A stretch of DNA of 45,598 nucleotides. It comes from Kiritimatiellales bacterium. Lineage in GTDB: Bacteria > Verrucomicrobiota > Kiritimatiellia > Kiritimatiellales > Pontiellaceae. Made by a program: the position numbers and the translations under genes. Each line of letters starts with the position of its first letter. Position 1 is the first letter of the stretch. The notes beneath the pieces were generated by a model. It searched no databases. It saw only the letters and a program-made list of their open reading frames with translations, and was not told the origin of the DNA. Positions 35,867 through 43,962 of this stretch are shown here, piece after piece. The stretch is taken from positions 1 through 45,598 of the forward strand of contig JAIPJC010000008.1 in NCBI GenBank assembly GCA_021734345.1, in the 5' to 3' direction.

Positions 35867-35889
35867 GGGCAGGTTGTTGCCTGCCCTAC
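35867..35889 (-). repeat. Single REP-like hairpin with GTAGG head
   Basis: On the minus strand, GTAGG overlaps the start of the 7-base perfect stem GGGCAGG / CCTGCCC with a 6-base loop. Same layout as at 7360 and 37430. It lies 10 bases after the hppA-2 stop and may also act as its terminator. Confidence 0.55.
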
Positions 35890-35988
35890 ATTTATCGCCG
35901 CAAGCATTGCCTTTTCCGGGAAATCCCTATAAACATCGCCGCCATTCCACGAATGATATGGTGTTCGTGCGGATTTTTGGAGGGGAAC

Positions 35989-37281
35989 ATGGAATTCCAC
36001 ACTATTATCAAGACTGTCTTTGAAGTGGCGCTGATGGGCGCGTTTATCCTGTCGCTCGGCTACTTTGCTGTAACCGCGTTTGCGATGGTGCTTTCCAAGC
36101 TTCGGAACGAACCGGAGCTTATCACCGACGTTTCGCTCTACCCGACCGTCACGGTCCAGATCCCGACCTACAACGAACTGGCGGCGCTCCACTGCGCCAC
36201 CTGCTGCCTCGACTTCGACTATCCCGCCGAAAAACTCCAGATCATGATCGGCGACGATAGCAACCAACCGGAAATATCGGCCAGGATCGACGCGTTTGCC
36301 GCCGACCATCCGCGCATCGAAATCAGCCGCCGCGGCGATAATGCCGGCTTCAAGCCGGGCAACCTCAACGTCATGCTGCCCAAAGCAACCGGCGACTATC
36401 TCCTCATTCTCGACTCCGACTTCCTGCCGGAAAAGGATTTCCTGAAACGCCTCGTCGTGCCGGTCATCAAGGATCCAACGCTGGCCGGAGCGCAGGCCGC
36501 GTGGAAAATCATCAACGTGCACGACAACCAAAGCACGCTCATGGGAACCGGCATCGTCAACATTATCCATACCGTCATCCTGCCCTTCCTCAAGGCCGTT
36601 ACCAACAGCAGCGTCTTTTGCGGCTCCGGCGAACTGGTCAAGAAAAGCTATCTCCTGGAACTGGGTGGCTGGACAAAAGGCGCGCTGACCGAGGACGTCG
36701 ACTATTCGCTACGCCTCATCACGGCCGGCAAGCGCATCGCCTATGTCGAAGATCTACAGGTTAAATGTGAAGTACCCTACACCCCGCGCGACCTGTTCCG
36801 GCAGCAAATGCGCTGGGCCTACGGTGTGATGCGCGCGTTCATGGCTCACGGCGGCAAGCTGTTCCTCTCGCGCACCATCCAGAAGCGCACCAAGTTCGCG
36901 GCGTTCTGCTTTGGCGGCGGCTATGTGATGATCACCCTGCTGCTGCTTACCTCGATCTTTGGATTGCTCAACCTCGTTTCCGGCATGTTCGGCCTCGACC
37001 CGGCATCCGCCCAATCCCCCACCTACACCGTCGGCCATTTCGTCTACGACACCGCCGTCAACCTGCTGCTCACCTGCGGAATGCTGGTCACCTCCATCGC
37101 GGCCGGCTTCATCAACGGCTTCGGCTTCCGCAGCCTCGGCCGGCTGGTGGTCGCCTCGTTGTCGATCGGCGTGATCTGCATGTTCTTCGTCGGCCGCGGC
37201 CTCGTCACGGCGTGGCTGGGCCTTCCGATGAAATGGTTCATGCTGCGCAAAGCCGGCAACGAACAGATAGTCAAAGGCTGA
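35989..37281 (+). CDS. BcsA-like processive glycosyltransferase, family 2
   Basis: 430 residues. One N-terminal membrane helix (EVALMGAFILSLGYFAVTAF) precedes the GT2 catalytic domain: GDD at 88-90, LDSDF with the DxD metal site at 142-144, TED at 234-236 (catalytic base) and RQQMRW (Q-x-x-R-W at 272-276) typical of processive polysaccharide synthases. Four or so C-terminal helices follow. It would polymerise a sugar from a nucleotide-sugar donor and move it across the membrane; no partner or PilZ domain is visible. GGAGGGGAAC directly precedes ATG 35989. Confidence 0.9.
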   Translation: MEFHTIIKTVFEVALMGAFILSLGYFAVTAFAMVLSKLRNEPELITDVSLYPTVTVQIPTYNELAALHCATCCLDFDYPAEKLQIMIGDDSNQPEISARIDAFAADHPRIEISRRGDNAGFKPGNLNVMLPKATGDYLLILDSDFLPEKDFLKRLVVPVIKDPTLAGAQAAWKIINVHDNQSTLMGTGIVNIIHTVILPFLKAVTNSSVFCGSGELVKKSYLLELGGWTKGALTEDVDYSLRLITAGKRIAYVEDLQVKCEVPYTPRDLFRQQMRWAYGVMRAFMAHGGKLFLSRTIQKRTKFAAFCFGGGYVMITLLLLTSIFGLLNLVSGMFGLDPASAQSPTYTVGHFVYDTAVNLLLTCGMLVTSIAAGFINGFGFRSLGRLVVASLSIGVICMFFVGRGLVTAWLGLPMKWFMLRKAGNEQIVKG

Positions 37282-37329
37282 TCCCGAAAAAAAAGGTTCG
37301 TGCCCCATTTGCGGGGAATGCAATTTTTT
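37282..37329. other. Start of the 329-base intergenic region after the glycosyltransferase
   Basis: No gene between 37282 and 37610. The stretch holds two inverted pairs of REP-like hairpins and a strong bidirectional terminator, listed separately; the first 48 bases show nothing further. Confidence 0.5.
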
Positions 37330-37404
37330 GTGGATGCGATGCCCTCATCGCATTTTCAGCAGCAGGGACTCTCTTGCGCAAAGCGGTGAGGGCACCGCTT
37401 CCAC
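37330..37404. repeat. Inverted pair of REP-like hairpins with GTGG heads
   Basis: Unit 1 (37330-37353, plus): GTGG, then ATGCGATG-CCCT-CATCGCAT. Unit 2 (37381-37404, minus): GTGG, then AAGCGGTG-CCCT-CACCGCTT. The stems are perfect but different; head, tetraloop CCCT and spacing are conserved. A second subfamily beside the GTAGG elements. Confidence 0.6.
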
Positions 37405-37429
37405 GATGACAACTCCATTTCCGGGGAGC

Positions 37430-37501
37430 GCCCGGTCGGGGACCGGGCCTACAGTTTTTTCGCATTCCCCCATGGGTTGTAGGCCGGGTGCCCCACCCGG
37501 C
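37430..37501. repeat. Inverted pair of REP-like hairpins with GTAGG heads
   Basis: Unit 1 (37430-37452, minus head): stem GCCCGGTC / GACCGGGC. Unit 2 (37479-37501, plus head): GTAGG, stem GCCGGGTG / CACCCGGC. Heads point inwards relative to each other. Stems differ while remaining fully paired, as at 7360. Confidence 0.6.
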
Positions 37502-37559
37502 GAATGTGCATGAGGAGCACAATCTACCGCATATTCCCCGTAGATGGGTCATGAAACCC

Positions 37560-37590
37560 AAAAGGCGAACCGGATGCGGTTCGCCTTTTT
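37560..37590. terminator. Bidirectional rho-independent terminator
   Basis: Perfect 13-base arms AAAAGGCGAACCG (37560-37572) and CGGTTCGCCTTTT (37577-37589), loop GATG, with T-runs on both strands. It lies between the convergent glycosyltransferase and ppnP genes and ends both transcripts. Confidence 0.93.
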
Positions 37591-37610
37591 CGTAAACCAT
37601 TTGCAGATCG

Positions 37611-37928
37611 CTACTCGGCAATATACGAGCAGCAATAGTCCGCGATCTCTTTGACCACCAGGCTGAACTTCGAGTTGGCCGGTACCTCGAACGCCTCGCC
37701 ACCCTTCACGGTTTTCCAGTCGCTGGAACCCGGCAGCAGCACGTCCAGTCCGCCCGTCAGGATCTCCATGAGTTCCTTGGCGTCCGTTCCGAAGGTGTAT
37801 TCGCCCGGCATCATGATGCCCAGCGTCTTCTTGGTTCCATCCGCGAACAACACCGTCCGGCTTGTTACCTTGCCGTCAAAATAAACGTTCGCCTCGCGCA
37901 CCACCGTCACATTCTTGAATTCCGACAT
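37611..37928 (-). CDS. ppnP: Pyrimidine/purine nucleoside phosphorylase
   Basis: 105 residues, the full size of the PpnP (formerly DUF1255/YaiE) cupin family. [41 protein letters not shown] and the C-terminal [17 protein letters not shown] with DYCCSY are the family blocks. It splits nucleosides with phosphate, releasing base and pentose-1-phosphate. ATG 37928 has AAGGAGAT 6 bases upstream; the longer frame would only add a non-homologous extension. Monocistronic, terminated by the hairpin at 37560. Confidence 0.95.
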   Translation of the reverse strand: MSEFKNVTVVREANVYFDGKVTSRTVLFADGTKKTLGIMMPGEYTFGTDAKELMEILTGGLDVLLPGSSDWKTVKGGEAFEVPANSKFSLVVKEIADYCCSYIAE

Positions 37929-38044
37929 CCGTATCTCCTTGGTTAAAAACGCGCAAACATTGCCCAACCGCGCCGCGGCGGCAAGTAGAATTTGACAACC
38001 GCACGGCACCGGCTATCCTTCCGGTGAACAAAGGGAGGTGCAGG

Positions 38045-38581
38045 ATGAAATCATTCATGGCGGCAGTATGTGTGTTGGTGGTGGCCGGGTGCTCCAACGT
38101 GCTGATGAAGGAGCCCTTCCCCGATTCGACGCTGACGGAGCAGCAGAAAACGGAACTCACGGGTCGGTGGCGGATCGACGATGACGTGGTAAGTCTAGCC
38201 TTTACCAGCAACGGGATTCCTTGGCTGGCGATGGTCGAGTGGAAAGACGACCGCTTCCAACTGAATACCTACCAGCTCCATTTCACCAAACACGGCGACG
38301 CGCTCTATCTCTCCATGCCCGCCGAGCCCAACGAGACAACAAACGGCTACTATTTCGCGGAAATCAAGGTGGGCGGACAGGGCATAACGGTCTGGAGTCC
38401 CAGCGTCGCGGCTTTCGAAGGACTGGTAAAGGCCGGAACCCTCAAGGGAAATGTCAAAACCAGTGGCCATGCAAAGGAGATCTCGCTCGACACCCCTGCG
38501 CAGGAAATCCTCGAACTCATCGCCACCAACCCCGCCACCATCGACTACAAGAACCCGCTCGTTTTCCAAAAGCTGGATTAG
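38045..38581 (+). CDS. Predicted lipoprotein of unknown function
   Basis: 178 residues. A lipobox (VLVVAGC, Cys near residue 16) after a short charged-then-hydrophobic start marks a lipoprotein. The mature part has strands such as GRWRIDDDVVSLAFTSNGIP and DALYLSMPAEPN, suggesting a small beta-barrel or sandwich domain; no family recognised. GGAGGT is 5 bases before ATG 38045. The last 34 bases (38548-38581) are repeated exactly at 43916-43949, beyond the ABC operon. Confidence 0.75.
   Translation: MKSFMAAVCVLVVAGCSNVLMKEPFPDSTLTEQQKTELTGRWRIDDDVVSLAFTSNGIPWLAMVEWKDDRFQLNTYQLHFTKHGDALYLSMPAEPNETTNGYYFAEIKVGGQGITVWSPSVAAFEGLVKAGTLKGNVKTSGHAKEISLDTPAQEILELIATNPATIDYKNPLVFQKLD
38548..38581 (+). 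repeat. 34-bp direct repeat, left copy (3' end of lipoprotein gene)
   Basis: Positions 38548-38581, which end with the TAG of the lipoprotein gene, are identical to 43916-43949. Bases just outside differ on both sides. The two copies enclose the GntR-ABC operon (about 5.3 kb between them). Confidence 0.95.
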
Positions 38582-38680
38582 TTTTCTTGTAGACGGTGCT
38601 TCCAGTTTCGTTGGTCCCCAAAGCAAGCCATTCGCTCGCAATGCGGGCGGAAACCATGCATCCGCCTTTTGAAAACCCGC

Positions 38681-38716
38681 TTGACACCGAATGGTGTACT
38701 ATAATACATAGTACAC
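38681..38716 (+). promoter_or_regulatory. Operator palindrome and promoter of the GntR gene
   Basis: Perfect 8-base arms GTGTACTA (38694-38701) and TAGTACAC (38709-38716) with a 7-base spacer; the right arm abuts the ATG at 38717. TTGACA is at 38681-38686, and TATAAT (38700-38705) lies within the palindrome, though their spacing (13 bases) is short. Such inverted GTGTACTA/TAGTACAC sites are typical of YtrA-type GntR autoregulation. There is no room for a ribosome-binding site, so a leaderless or very short leader mRNA is likely. Confidence 0.7.
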
Positions 38717-39094
38717 ATGCTTCCCTTCAAAATACAGTTTGCGCCTGGACGTCCGGTCTACGAGCAAGTGCTCTTTGCTGCGAAGAAGGCGATTGTCTGC
38801 GGGCAGCTTAAACCCGGCGATCCGTTCCCATCCGTCCGGGTGCTGAGCCAAGAGCTGCGCATTAACCCCAACACCGCCCAGAAAGTTTCCGGACGCCTGC
38901 GCGAAGAAGGATTGATCGAAGTTAAGCCCGGCCTCGGTTCAGTCATCACCGAATCCGCCCACGCGCTGAAATCGCAGAAAAAAGAACTGCTCGAACGCGA
39001 GCTGGAGCGACTCGTGGTCGAGGCTAAAAAACTTCAATTGACAGAAGCGGATGTACAGGAAGCCTTGCACCAGCACTGGGAAAACCTGTCGTGA
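38717..39094 (+). CDS. YtrA-subfamily GntR transcriptional regulator
   Basis: 125 residues: a winged-helix N-terminus (RPVYEQVLFAAKKAIVCGQLKPGDPFPSVRVLSQELRINPNTAQKV, with the recognition helix near 38-56) and a short helical C-terminus of the YtrA kind (EADVQEALHQHWENL) instead of a ligand-binding domain. YtrA regulators usually control an adjacent ABC transporter, which follows here. It likely binds its own operator just before the start codon. No ribosome-binding site. Confidence 0.92.
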   Translation: MLPFKIQFAPGRPVYEQVLFAAKKAIVCGQLKPGDPFPSVRVLSQELRINPNTAQKVSGRLREEGLIEVKPGLGSVITESAHALKSQKKELLERELERLVVEAKKLQLTEADVQEALHQHWENLS

Positions 39095-39215
39095 GAAATG
39101 TGGCCGCATGCTTCCGTCCACGTTGCGAATGGACAGAAATTGATTCGCTGCAAAAGAGCGCAAAGACCAGAAAAGACGTGCGAATAAAATATAGAAACGC
39201 AGATTGGGGGAAACC

Positions 39216-40121
39216 ATGGGGAATGTGATACGGACCAACGAGCTAACAAAAACCTATAAAGGGAAAGCGGCGGTCAACAATCTTTCGCTGGAGGTTCCGG
39301 ACGGCAGCATCTATGCCTTTCTCGGCCCGAACGGCGCGGGAAAGACCACCACCATCAAGCTGCTGATGAACATTCTATTCCCAACCTCTGGAACCGCCGA
39401 AGTGCTCGGGGTTCCTTCCAGCAAGATTGGGCCAGATCAATTCCAGCAAATTGGCTATGTCTCGGAAAATCAAAAAATCCCCGGCTGGATGACCGTCCCG
39501 CAATTGATGGCCTACTGCAAACCGATGTATCCGACCTGGGACGATGCCTTCTGCAAAAAGTTGTTGGCTCAATTCGGCCTGCCAAACGACGTGAAACTCA
39601 AAAACATGTCGCGCGGAATGAAGGTAAAGGCGATGCTGCTATCCTCCCTTGCCTACCGCCCCAAACTGCTGGTGCTCGATGAACCGTTCAGCGGGCTCGA
39701 TCCGCTGGTGCGCGACGAATTTATCCGGGGCATCCTCGAGCTGACCGAAACCGAGGGGTGGTCGGTCTTCATCTCTTCGCACGACATTGACGAAGTCGAG
39801 CGACTGGCCGACTGGGTGGGGTTCATCGACAAAGGAACACTGCACGTCTCGGAAAGCATTGAATCCTTGCAAGCCAGATTCCGGCAAATCGAAGTCGCCC
39901 TACCCGACGGCTTCAAAATTCCAAAGGAACTTCCCAAAGAATGGCTGGTTCCCGAGCAATCCGGCCATGCGTACCGCTTCGTGGATAGCCAGGTTGGCAA
40001 CGGCTCCGCAGAACGTTTCCGCTCCATATTTCCAGCCATTGGAAATATGGATCCCCAGCCCCTCTCCCTACGCGAAATCTATCTCACTCTCGCCCGCCAC
40101 GTTAAAGGAGCCGCGCAATGA
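39216..40121 (+). CDS. ABC transporter ATP-binding protein
   Basis: 301 residues: Walker A GPNGAGKTT (residues 37-45), Q-loop region around YVSENQKIPG, signature MSRGMKVKAML (a variant of LSGGQ, common in this export-type group), Walker B LLVLDEP, and the H-switch SSHDIDEVERL. The C-terminal ~80 residues form an extra subdomain. It would energise export or extraction by the membrane protein encoded next, whose start overlaps its stop by 4 bases (ATGA). ATG 39216 has GGGGG upstream. Confidence 0.93.
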   Translation: MGNVIRTNELTKTYKGKAAVNNLSLEVPDGSIYAFLGPNGAGKTTTIKLLMNILFPTSGTAEVLGVPSSKIGPDQFQQIGYVSENQKIPGWMTVPQLMAYCKPMYPTWDDAFCKKLLAQFGLPNDVKLKNMSRGMKVKAMLLSSLAYRPKLLVLDEPFSGLDPLVRDEFIRGILELTETEGWSVFISSHDIDEVERLADWVGFIDKGTLHVSESIESLQARFRQIEVALPDGFKIPKELPKEWLVPEQSGHAYRFVDSQVGNGSAERFRSIFPAIGNMDPQPLSLREIYLTLARHVKGAAQ

Positions 40122-42967
40122 GCCTCGTTAAACACATTCTGAAAAACGACATCCGCCGCCTGCGTGTATTTTTGGCCTTCTGGCTTCCAGTAGTATTGCT
40201 TGCGGCCTCCGTCAATTTCATCCGACCGGCAGCCGGCGACTTTGCCCTGCAAGCCGTGCAGGAGAGCATCATTGCGCTAACGACCTTCCTTCAGCTCATC
40301 ATGATGGCGTTGATGGTGCCGGCAGTGATGCACAGCGAACCTCTGACAGGGACTACGGCTTTCTGGTTTACGCGCCCCATGGAAAAAACCGATATCATGA
40401 AGGCCAAGCTCCTTTTTGGCTGTGTTTTTTTCGTTGTGCTTCCCTCCCTGGTCAACACTCTGTTCCTAGTGGCGAGCCGGGTTCCGGAATCCTTCATTTT
40501 TCCGATGGTGCTGGAATACCTCTTGCGGTATTCAAGCAGTCTACTGCTGTTCATGGCCATGGCCTCTCTTACTGCCAATTTTGGCCAATATGCACGGGTG
40601 GGCAGCATCTATCTGGCGATCGGCATGGTTTTTGGCGCCATCATGGTAGCCACCCAGCAATACGACACAATCATTTGCCTTCTGCCCGGAACCGCCCTCG
40701 CCGACAGCCGCTATTTGCTTTCCGAGCTGGTTAGCATCGCCATCCTGTCCTTGCTCATCTACACCCAATACCGCAGACGACGCACTATGCGTTCATACGT
40801 TTTACTCGCTGTGGAGTTCTTCCTTGCGCTATGGATTTCCACCTATGCCCCGTGGAGTATCTTCACGAATCCTGTCGGATCGCTTTCAGAAAAACAGTCC
40901 GAGCATGTCAGTATCACCGTCGACAAAACCGAACTCCCCTATGCGCGCGACGTCATTTCAATGGGCAAAGTCTCTCAAAAGGAGATTTGGGGGAAATTGC
41001 GCTACGAAGGGTTGCCGGAAAACTGTTTCGCACGGGAAAACCAAATCAATGTCACATTCGAGGTGGACGGGTGTGAGGTCAATAAGTGTCGTCCCGAGGT
41101 ACGCGCCTTGGGCCCCGGATATGCCCATATAGAAGCCTTGCAGGCCGCACTTGAGCCGCTGGACCTCATCCCGGAAAGAAACCACGACTATTATCCGAAC
41201 AGGTTGCTCAAACTTTCCATGTCGGACTATCTGGCTGCCAGGCATGATGCGGGAATCTATCGCGCGGACATCTCCTTCGATGTTTACCAATACCAGCGGT
41301 TGGCCTGCCTGCCCTTGAGAGCCGGGCAAGAATTTGCGACCGCGCGAGCCCGGATCGGCATTGCATCGGTACTTGCCGAAACCGAAGGGTGTACCGTGAT
41401 TATCCGGGAACAGTACATCAATCCACTGTTTATGCGTAACCGGGATCCGATGCCCGGAAGCCGCTTTCTGTACCTGCTGGTCAATTCCGAAACCAAGGAA
41501 GCCTTCCTCCCGGAACGAAACCACCAGAACGCCATGCGTGGCGATCATGCTTCATTTGTCGTCATGAACAAGCCATTGCAATTCAGCTCCAGCAACAAAG
41601 CCACCTACAGCATTGATGAAACGTGGCTTGAGAATGCAGAACTTGTAATCGTGGAGGCCCAATGGATAGGCGAAGCGCATCATGATCTGGAAGACCTCAC
41701 ATTCAGACTGGAAAAATCACCTCCGGCCCCTAAGGTGATTCCCGATACTTCGGCTAAAGACAACCTGGAAAAACTTGCGGCAATCCATCTTCCTGAAAAC
41801 CCTAATCGAAATGAGGTTAGAAGCTACATCAAAGAAATTCACAGCATTTCCGCCACGCAGGAAAGTTTTTCAGGCAAAGACCCCCAAATCGGCATGCTCC
41901 TTCAGATCGATCCTGAACACCTCGATCTACTGATTCAGACGGTTCTTGATTCCGATCCAAACTACTATGAACGACGGGCTCTTAGGGTACTGGCTCAGCC
42001 CGAGCATAAAGACCTTGTGCTCAGGTATCTTTTTCAGGTTCCCGTGCTTGCCAGCGCGGTAAACCATTATGGCTGGCAGGAAGATGCCCGCGAGATCTTG
42101 CTGGAGGGACTTCGGGAAAAAGAAACCCTGCCCGAAGACTGGCTCGTTGCGGTTATTCGCTTGAACGATCCAACAACCTATTCCCTGCTGGCCGACTTTT
42201 TCGTCAGAGGAGATTCTTTCCGGGCCAAAACCTATGGGGCGATCCATGATCTCCCCGGCATTGAGCTTGAAGATGCCGTTTCCAAGGCTTGGGAAAAAGC
42301 CCAGATTGGCAGCCCCGCCCAGCGTTGCGATATGATTCCCATTGCGCTGGCCCACGGCCATTATAACGCTCTCGCGGCTGCCGTTATGAGCCTATCTAAA
42401 AGCAGCATGGACGAACCTCGAAAAGCGAGATTCCGCGAAAGCATTCAGGCGCACACTGGCATAACCGGTTCCGACGAGGGGTTGCGGGCATGGTTCGATG
42501 TCAACAAAGACCGCCTTCGGTTCGATCCAGAAACGAAACTATTTGTGAGCGCAACCGAGCCAGTCCGAACGGTACTTCTGCCCGATGATGCCGTCATAGA
42601 AGGAACCATCCGGAATTTAAGAACGGATGGCGTTATCGGGTACTGGAACCGACCGGAAGACCATATCCGATTCAATATTCCGGAACTGGACATGGGAACA
42701 TACCGGATCACCGCAAAATACGCCGCCCCGGCAGGGTACGGAGGGAAGGTATCGTTTAGGCTGAACGACACTAAGCTCGAAAAAAAATTCAGCCCCACAG
42801 GAGGCTGGCGCGTATCTGGTGAAGCAACCGTGGGAGATTTCGAACATCTAGGCGGCTCTTTGGACATTACCCTGACCATGCTCGAACAGAACGGAACAAA
42901 CTTGGTCGTGATCGATCTATATTCGCTGACACTTGAAAAAAAACAACCGGAGGGAACACGGGAATGA
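40118..42967 (+). CDS. ABC-type membrane protein with large extracytoplasmic region and C-terminal beta-sandwich domain
   Basis: 949 residues. The first ~250 contain about six or seven membrane helices of ABC-2 type. The rest is hydrophilic: a beta-rich part (around 255-560), a helical, HEAT-like stretch (about 600-770, including LDLLIQTVLDSDPNYYERRALRVL), and a terminal domain at 820-949 with IPELDMGTYRITAKYA, GGKVSFRLND and LEQNGTNLVVIDLYSLTLEK. This last domain resembles CBM6/35-like lectin folds and is repeated in the next gene. Such a long fusion to a permease is unusual. It probably handles a cell-envelope glycan or exported factor. Confidence 0.7.
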   Translation: MSLVKHILKNDIRRLRVFLAFWLPVVLLAASVNFIRPAAGDFALQAVQESIIALTTFLQLIMMALMVPAVMHSEPLTGTTAFWFTRPMEKTDIMKAKLLFGCVFFVVLPSLVNTLFLVASRVPESFIFPMVLEYLLRYSSSLLLFMAMASLTANFGQYARVGSIYLAIGMVFGAIMVATQQYDTIICLLPGTALADSRYLLSELVSIAILSLLIYTQYRRRRTMRSYVLLAVEFFLALWISTYAPWSIFTNPVGSLSEKQSEHVSITVDKTELPYARDVISMGKVSQKEIWGKLRYEGLPENCFARENQINVTFEVDGCEVNKCRPEVRALGPGYAHIEALQAALEPLDLIPERNHDYYPNRLLKLSMSDYLAARHDAGIYRADISFDVYQYQRLACLPLRAGQEFATARARIGIASVLAETEGCTVIIREQYINPLFMRNRDPMPGSRFLYLLVNSETKEAFLPERNHQNAMRGDHASFVVMNKPLQFSSSNKATYSIDETWLENAELVIVEAQWIGEAHHDLEDLTFRLEKSPPAPKVIPDTSAKDNLEKLAAIHLPENPNRNEVRSYIKEIHSISATQESFSGKDPQIGMLLQIDPEHLDLLIQTVLDSDPNYYERRALRVLAQPEHKDLVLRYLFQVPVLASAVNHYGWQEDAREILLEGLREKETLPEDWLVAVIRLNDPTTYSLLADFFVRGDSFRAKTYGAIHDLPGIELEDAVSKAWEKAQIGSPAQRCDMIPIALAHGHYNALAAAVMSLSKSSMDEPRKARFRESIQAHTGITGSDEGLRAWFDVNKDRLRFDPETKLFVSATEPVRTVLLPDDAVIEGTIRNLRTDGVIGYWNRPEDHIRFNIPELDMGTYRITAKYAAPAGYGGKVSFRLNDTKLEKKFSPTGGWRVSGEATVGDFEHLGGSLDITLTMLEQNGTNLVVIDLYSLTLEKKQPEGTRE

Positions 42968-43428
42968 AAAAATCCATGAAACAGGTAATAATCCATCTCA
43001 TATTATTCAGCGTTGCAACTGCGTGTTATGCGAAAGCACCAGACCGGATCGTCCTTCGGGGTGGAGACGCCAACATTGAAGGAACTATTCTCAGGTACTG
43101 GCAAGATACCAATCACCTTGGCAACTGGTTCCGCCCCGAAGATATCATTCGCCTCAAAATCCCCGAACTCGATGAGGGGAAATACAAGGCCATCATAAAA
43201 TATGCCTGCCCGGATGAGAATGGAGGAAAGGTATCGATCAAATTCAACGAACAGGAATTCAAGAGAACCTTTGGATCAACGGGCAGTTGGCAAACTACCA
43301 TGAACAAGACCATCGGATATTTTGAGCATGACGGTGGCTCCGTGGATATTGCCATGACCATCCTGAAACAGAACGGAGAAAACCAAGCTGTCATTGACTT
43401 GCACTCTATGACGCTCGAAAAAATGTAG
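42964..43428 (+). CDS. Secreted free copy of the permease's C-terminal beta-sandwich domain
   Basis: 154 residues: signal peptide (IIHLILFSVATACYA) plus one domain homologous to the last ~130 residues of the preceding protein (NIEGTI-R, WFRPEDIIRLKIPELDEGKY, GGKVSIKFNE, FEHDGGSVDIAMTILKQNG, VIDLHSMTLEK). Carbohydrate-binding-module-like by fold pattern; ligand residues cannot be named. The ATG overlaps the upstream stop (ATGA), so they are translated together. It may be an extracytoplasmic partner that binds the same ligand as the permease domain. Confidence 0.75.
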   Translation: MKKSMKQVIIHLILFSVATACYAKAPDRIVLRGGDANIEGTILRYWQDTNHLGNWFRPEDIIRLKIPELDEGKYKAIIKYACPDENGGKVSIKFNEQEFKRTFGSTGSWQTTMNKTIGYFEHDGGSVDIAMTILKQNGENQAVIDLHSMTLEKM

Positions 43429-43456
43429 ACTTCATCAAAACGAAAGGAAGGCCGGA

Positions 43457-43903
43457 ATGAGTAGAATCACATTAACCATCATGTCCGCATTGTTTATTGC
43501 CGTAACACTCCCAGCAGCAAAAGAGACCAATGATGCAAAGATATATAGCAAGGCCAAGTTTATCCGATGCAAGGAAGGAGTGAACATTTATGGTGGCGAT
43601 GCTGATAAACCATGTTTCAAATCCATTCCTAAAAAATTCGCCGGGCGTGAAATTACGTTGCGTGTGATTGATTCCTCCGATCCTCTCGAATTTGAGGTCA
43701 AAGAAGCCGGCATCGTTACACTCGTAGTAGAAACGGTTGGCGCAAGGAAATTAGTCAAGCAAGGTTGGGTTGAGGTCGGCAAAGTAGTCATCACCGGCCT
43801 GAATGGAGCACCACGCGAACTTCCTGTTGTGCAAAAAGAACTTTCTGCCGGAAAGTTCTCCATTCCGAGCGAAGGGTTGTCAGGAAGCCGGTTGCTGAAA
43901 TAA
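43457..43903 (+). CDS. Small secreted protein of unknown function
   Basis: 148 residues: signal peptide (TIMSALFIAVTLPAA) and a beta-rich mature part with KFIRCKEGVNIYGGDADKPC, KFAGREITLRVIDSSDP and FEVKEAGIVTLVVETVG. No family recognised. AGGAAGG is 5 bases before the ATG, and 28 bases separate it from the previous stop, so it is the last gene of the operon. Two Cys could form a disulphide outside the cell. Confidence 0.7.
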   Translation: MSRITLTIMSALFIAVTLPAAKETNDAKIYSKAKFIRCKEGVNIYGGDADKPCFKSIPKKFAGREITLRVIDSSDPLEFEVKEAGIVTLVVETVGARKLVKQGWVEVGKVVITGLNGAPRELPVVQKELSAGKFSIPSEGLSGSRLLK

Positions 43904-43915
43904 AACGAAGCGAAC

Positions 43916-43949
43916 CAAGAACCCGCTCGTTTTCCAAAAGCTGGATTAG
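43916..43949 (+). repeat. 34-bp direct repeat, right copy
   Basis: Exact duplicate of 38548-38581, here not part of a gene. Ends with TAG at 43947-43949 and is followed directly by unrelated sequence. Confidence 0.95.
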
Positions 43950-43962
43950 CCGCCATTGAAGC

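Noticed and set aside
35446-35988. Long upstream extension of the glycosyltransferase frame
   Set aside because: This part overlaps hppA-2 in another frame and reads Arg/His-rich; the real start at 35989 has a strong ribosome-binding site and gives the expected N-terminal helix.
38694-38716. Considered as a rho-independent terminator of the lipoprotein gene
   Set aside because: The palindrome has no T-run, overlaps -10 sequence and abuts the GntR start; an operator explains it better.
38548-43949. Considered as a complete mobile element with its own integrase
   Set aside because: All five genes between the repeats are regulator, ABC transporter and secreted proteins; no recombinase, transposase or replication gene is present.
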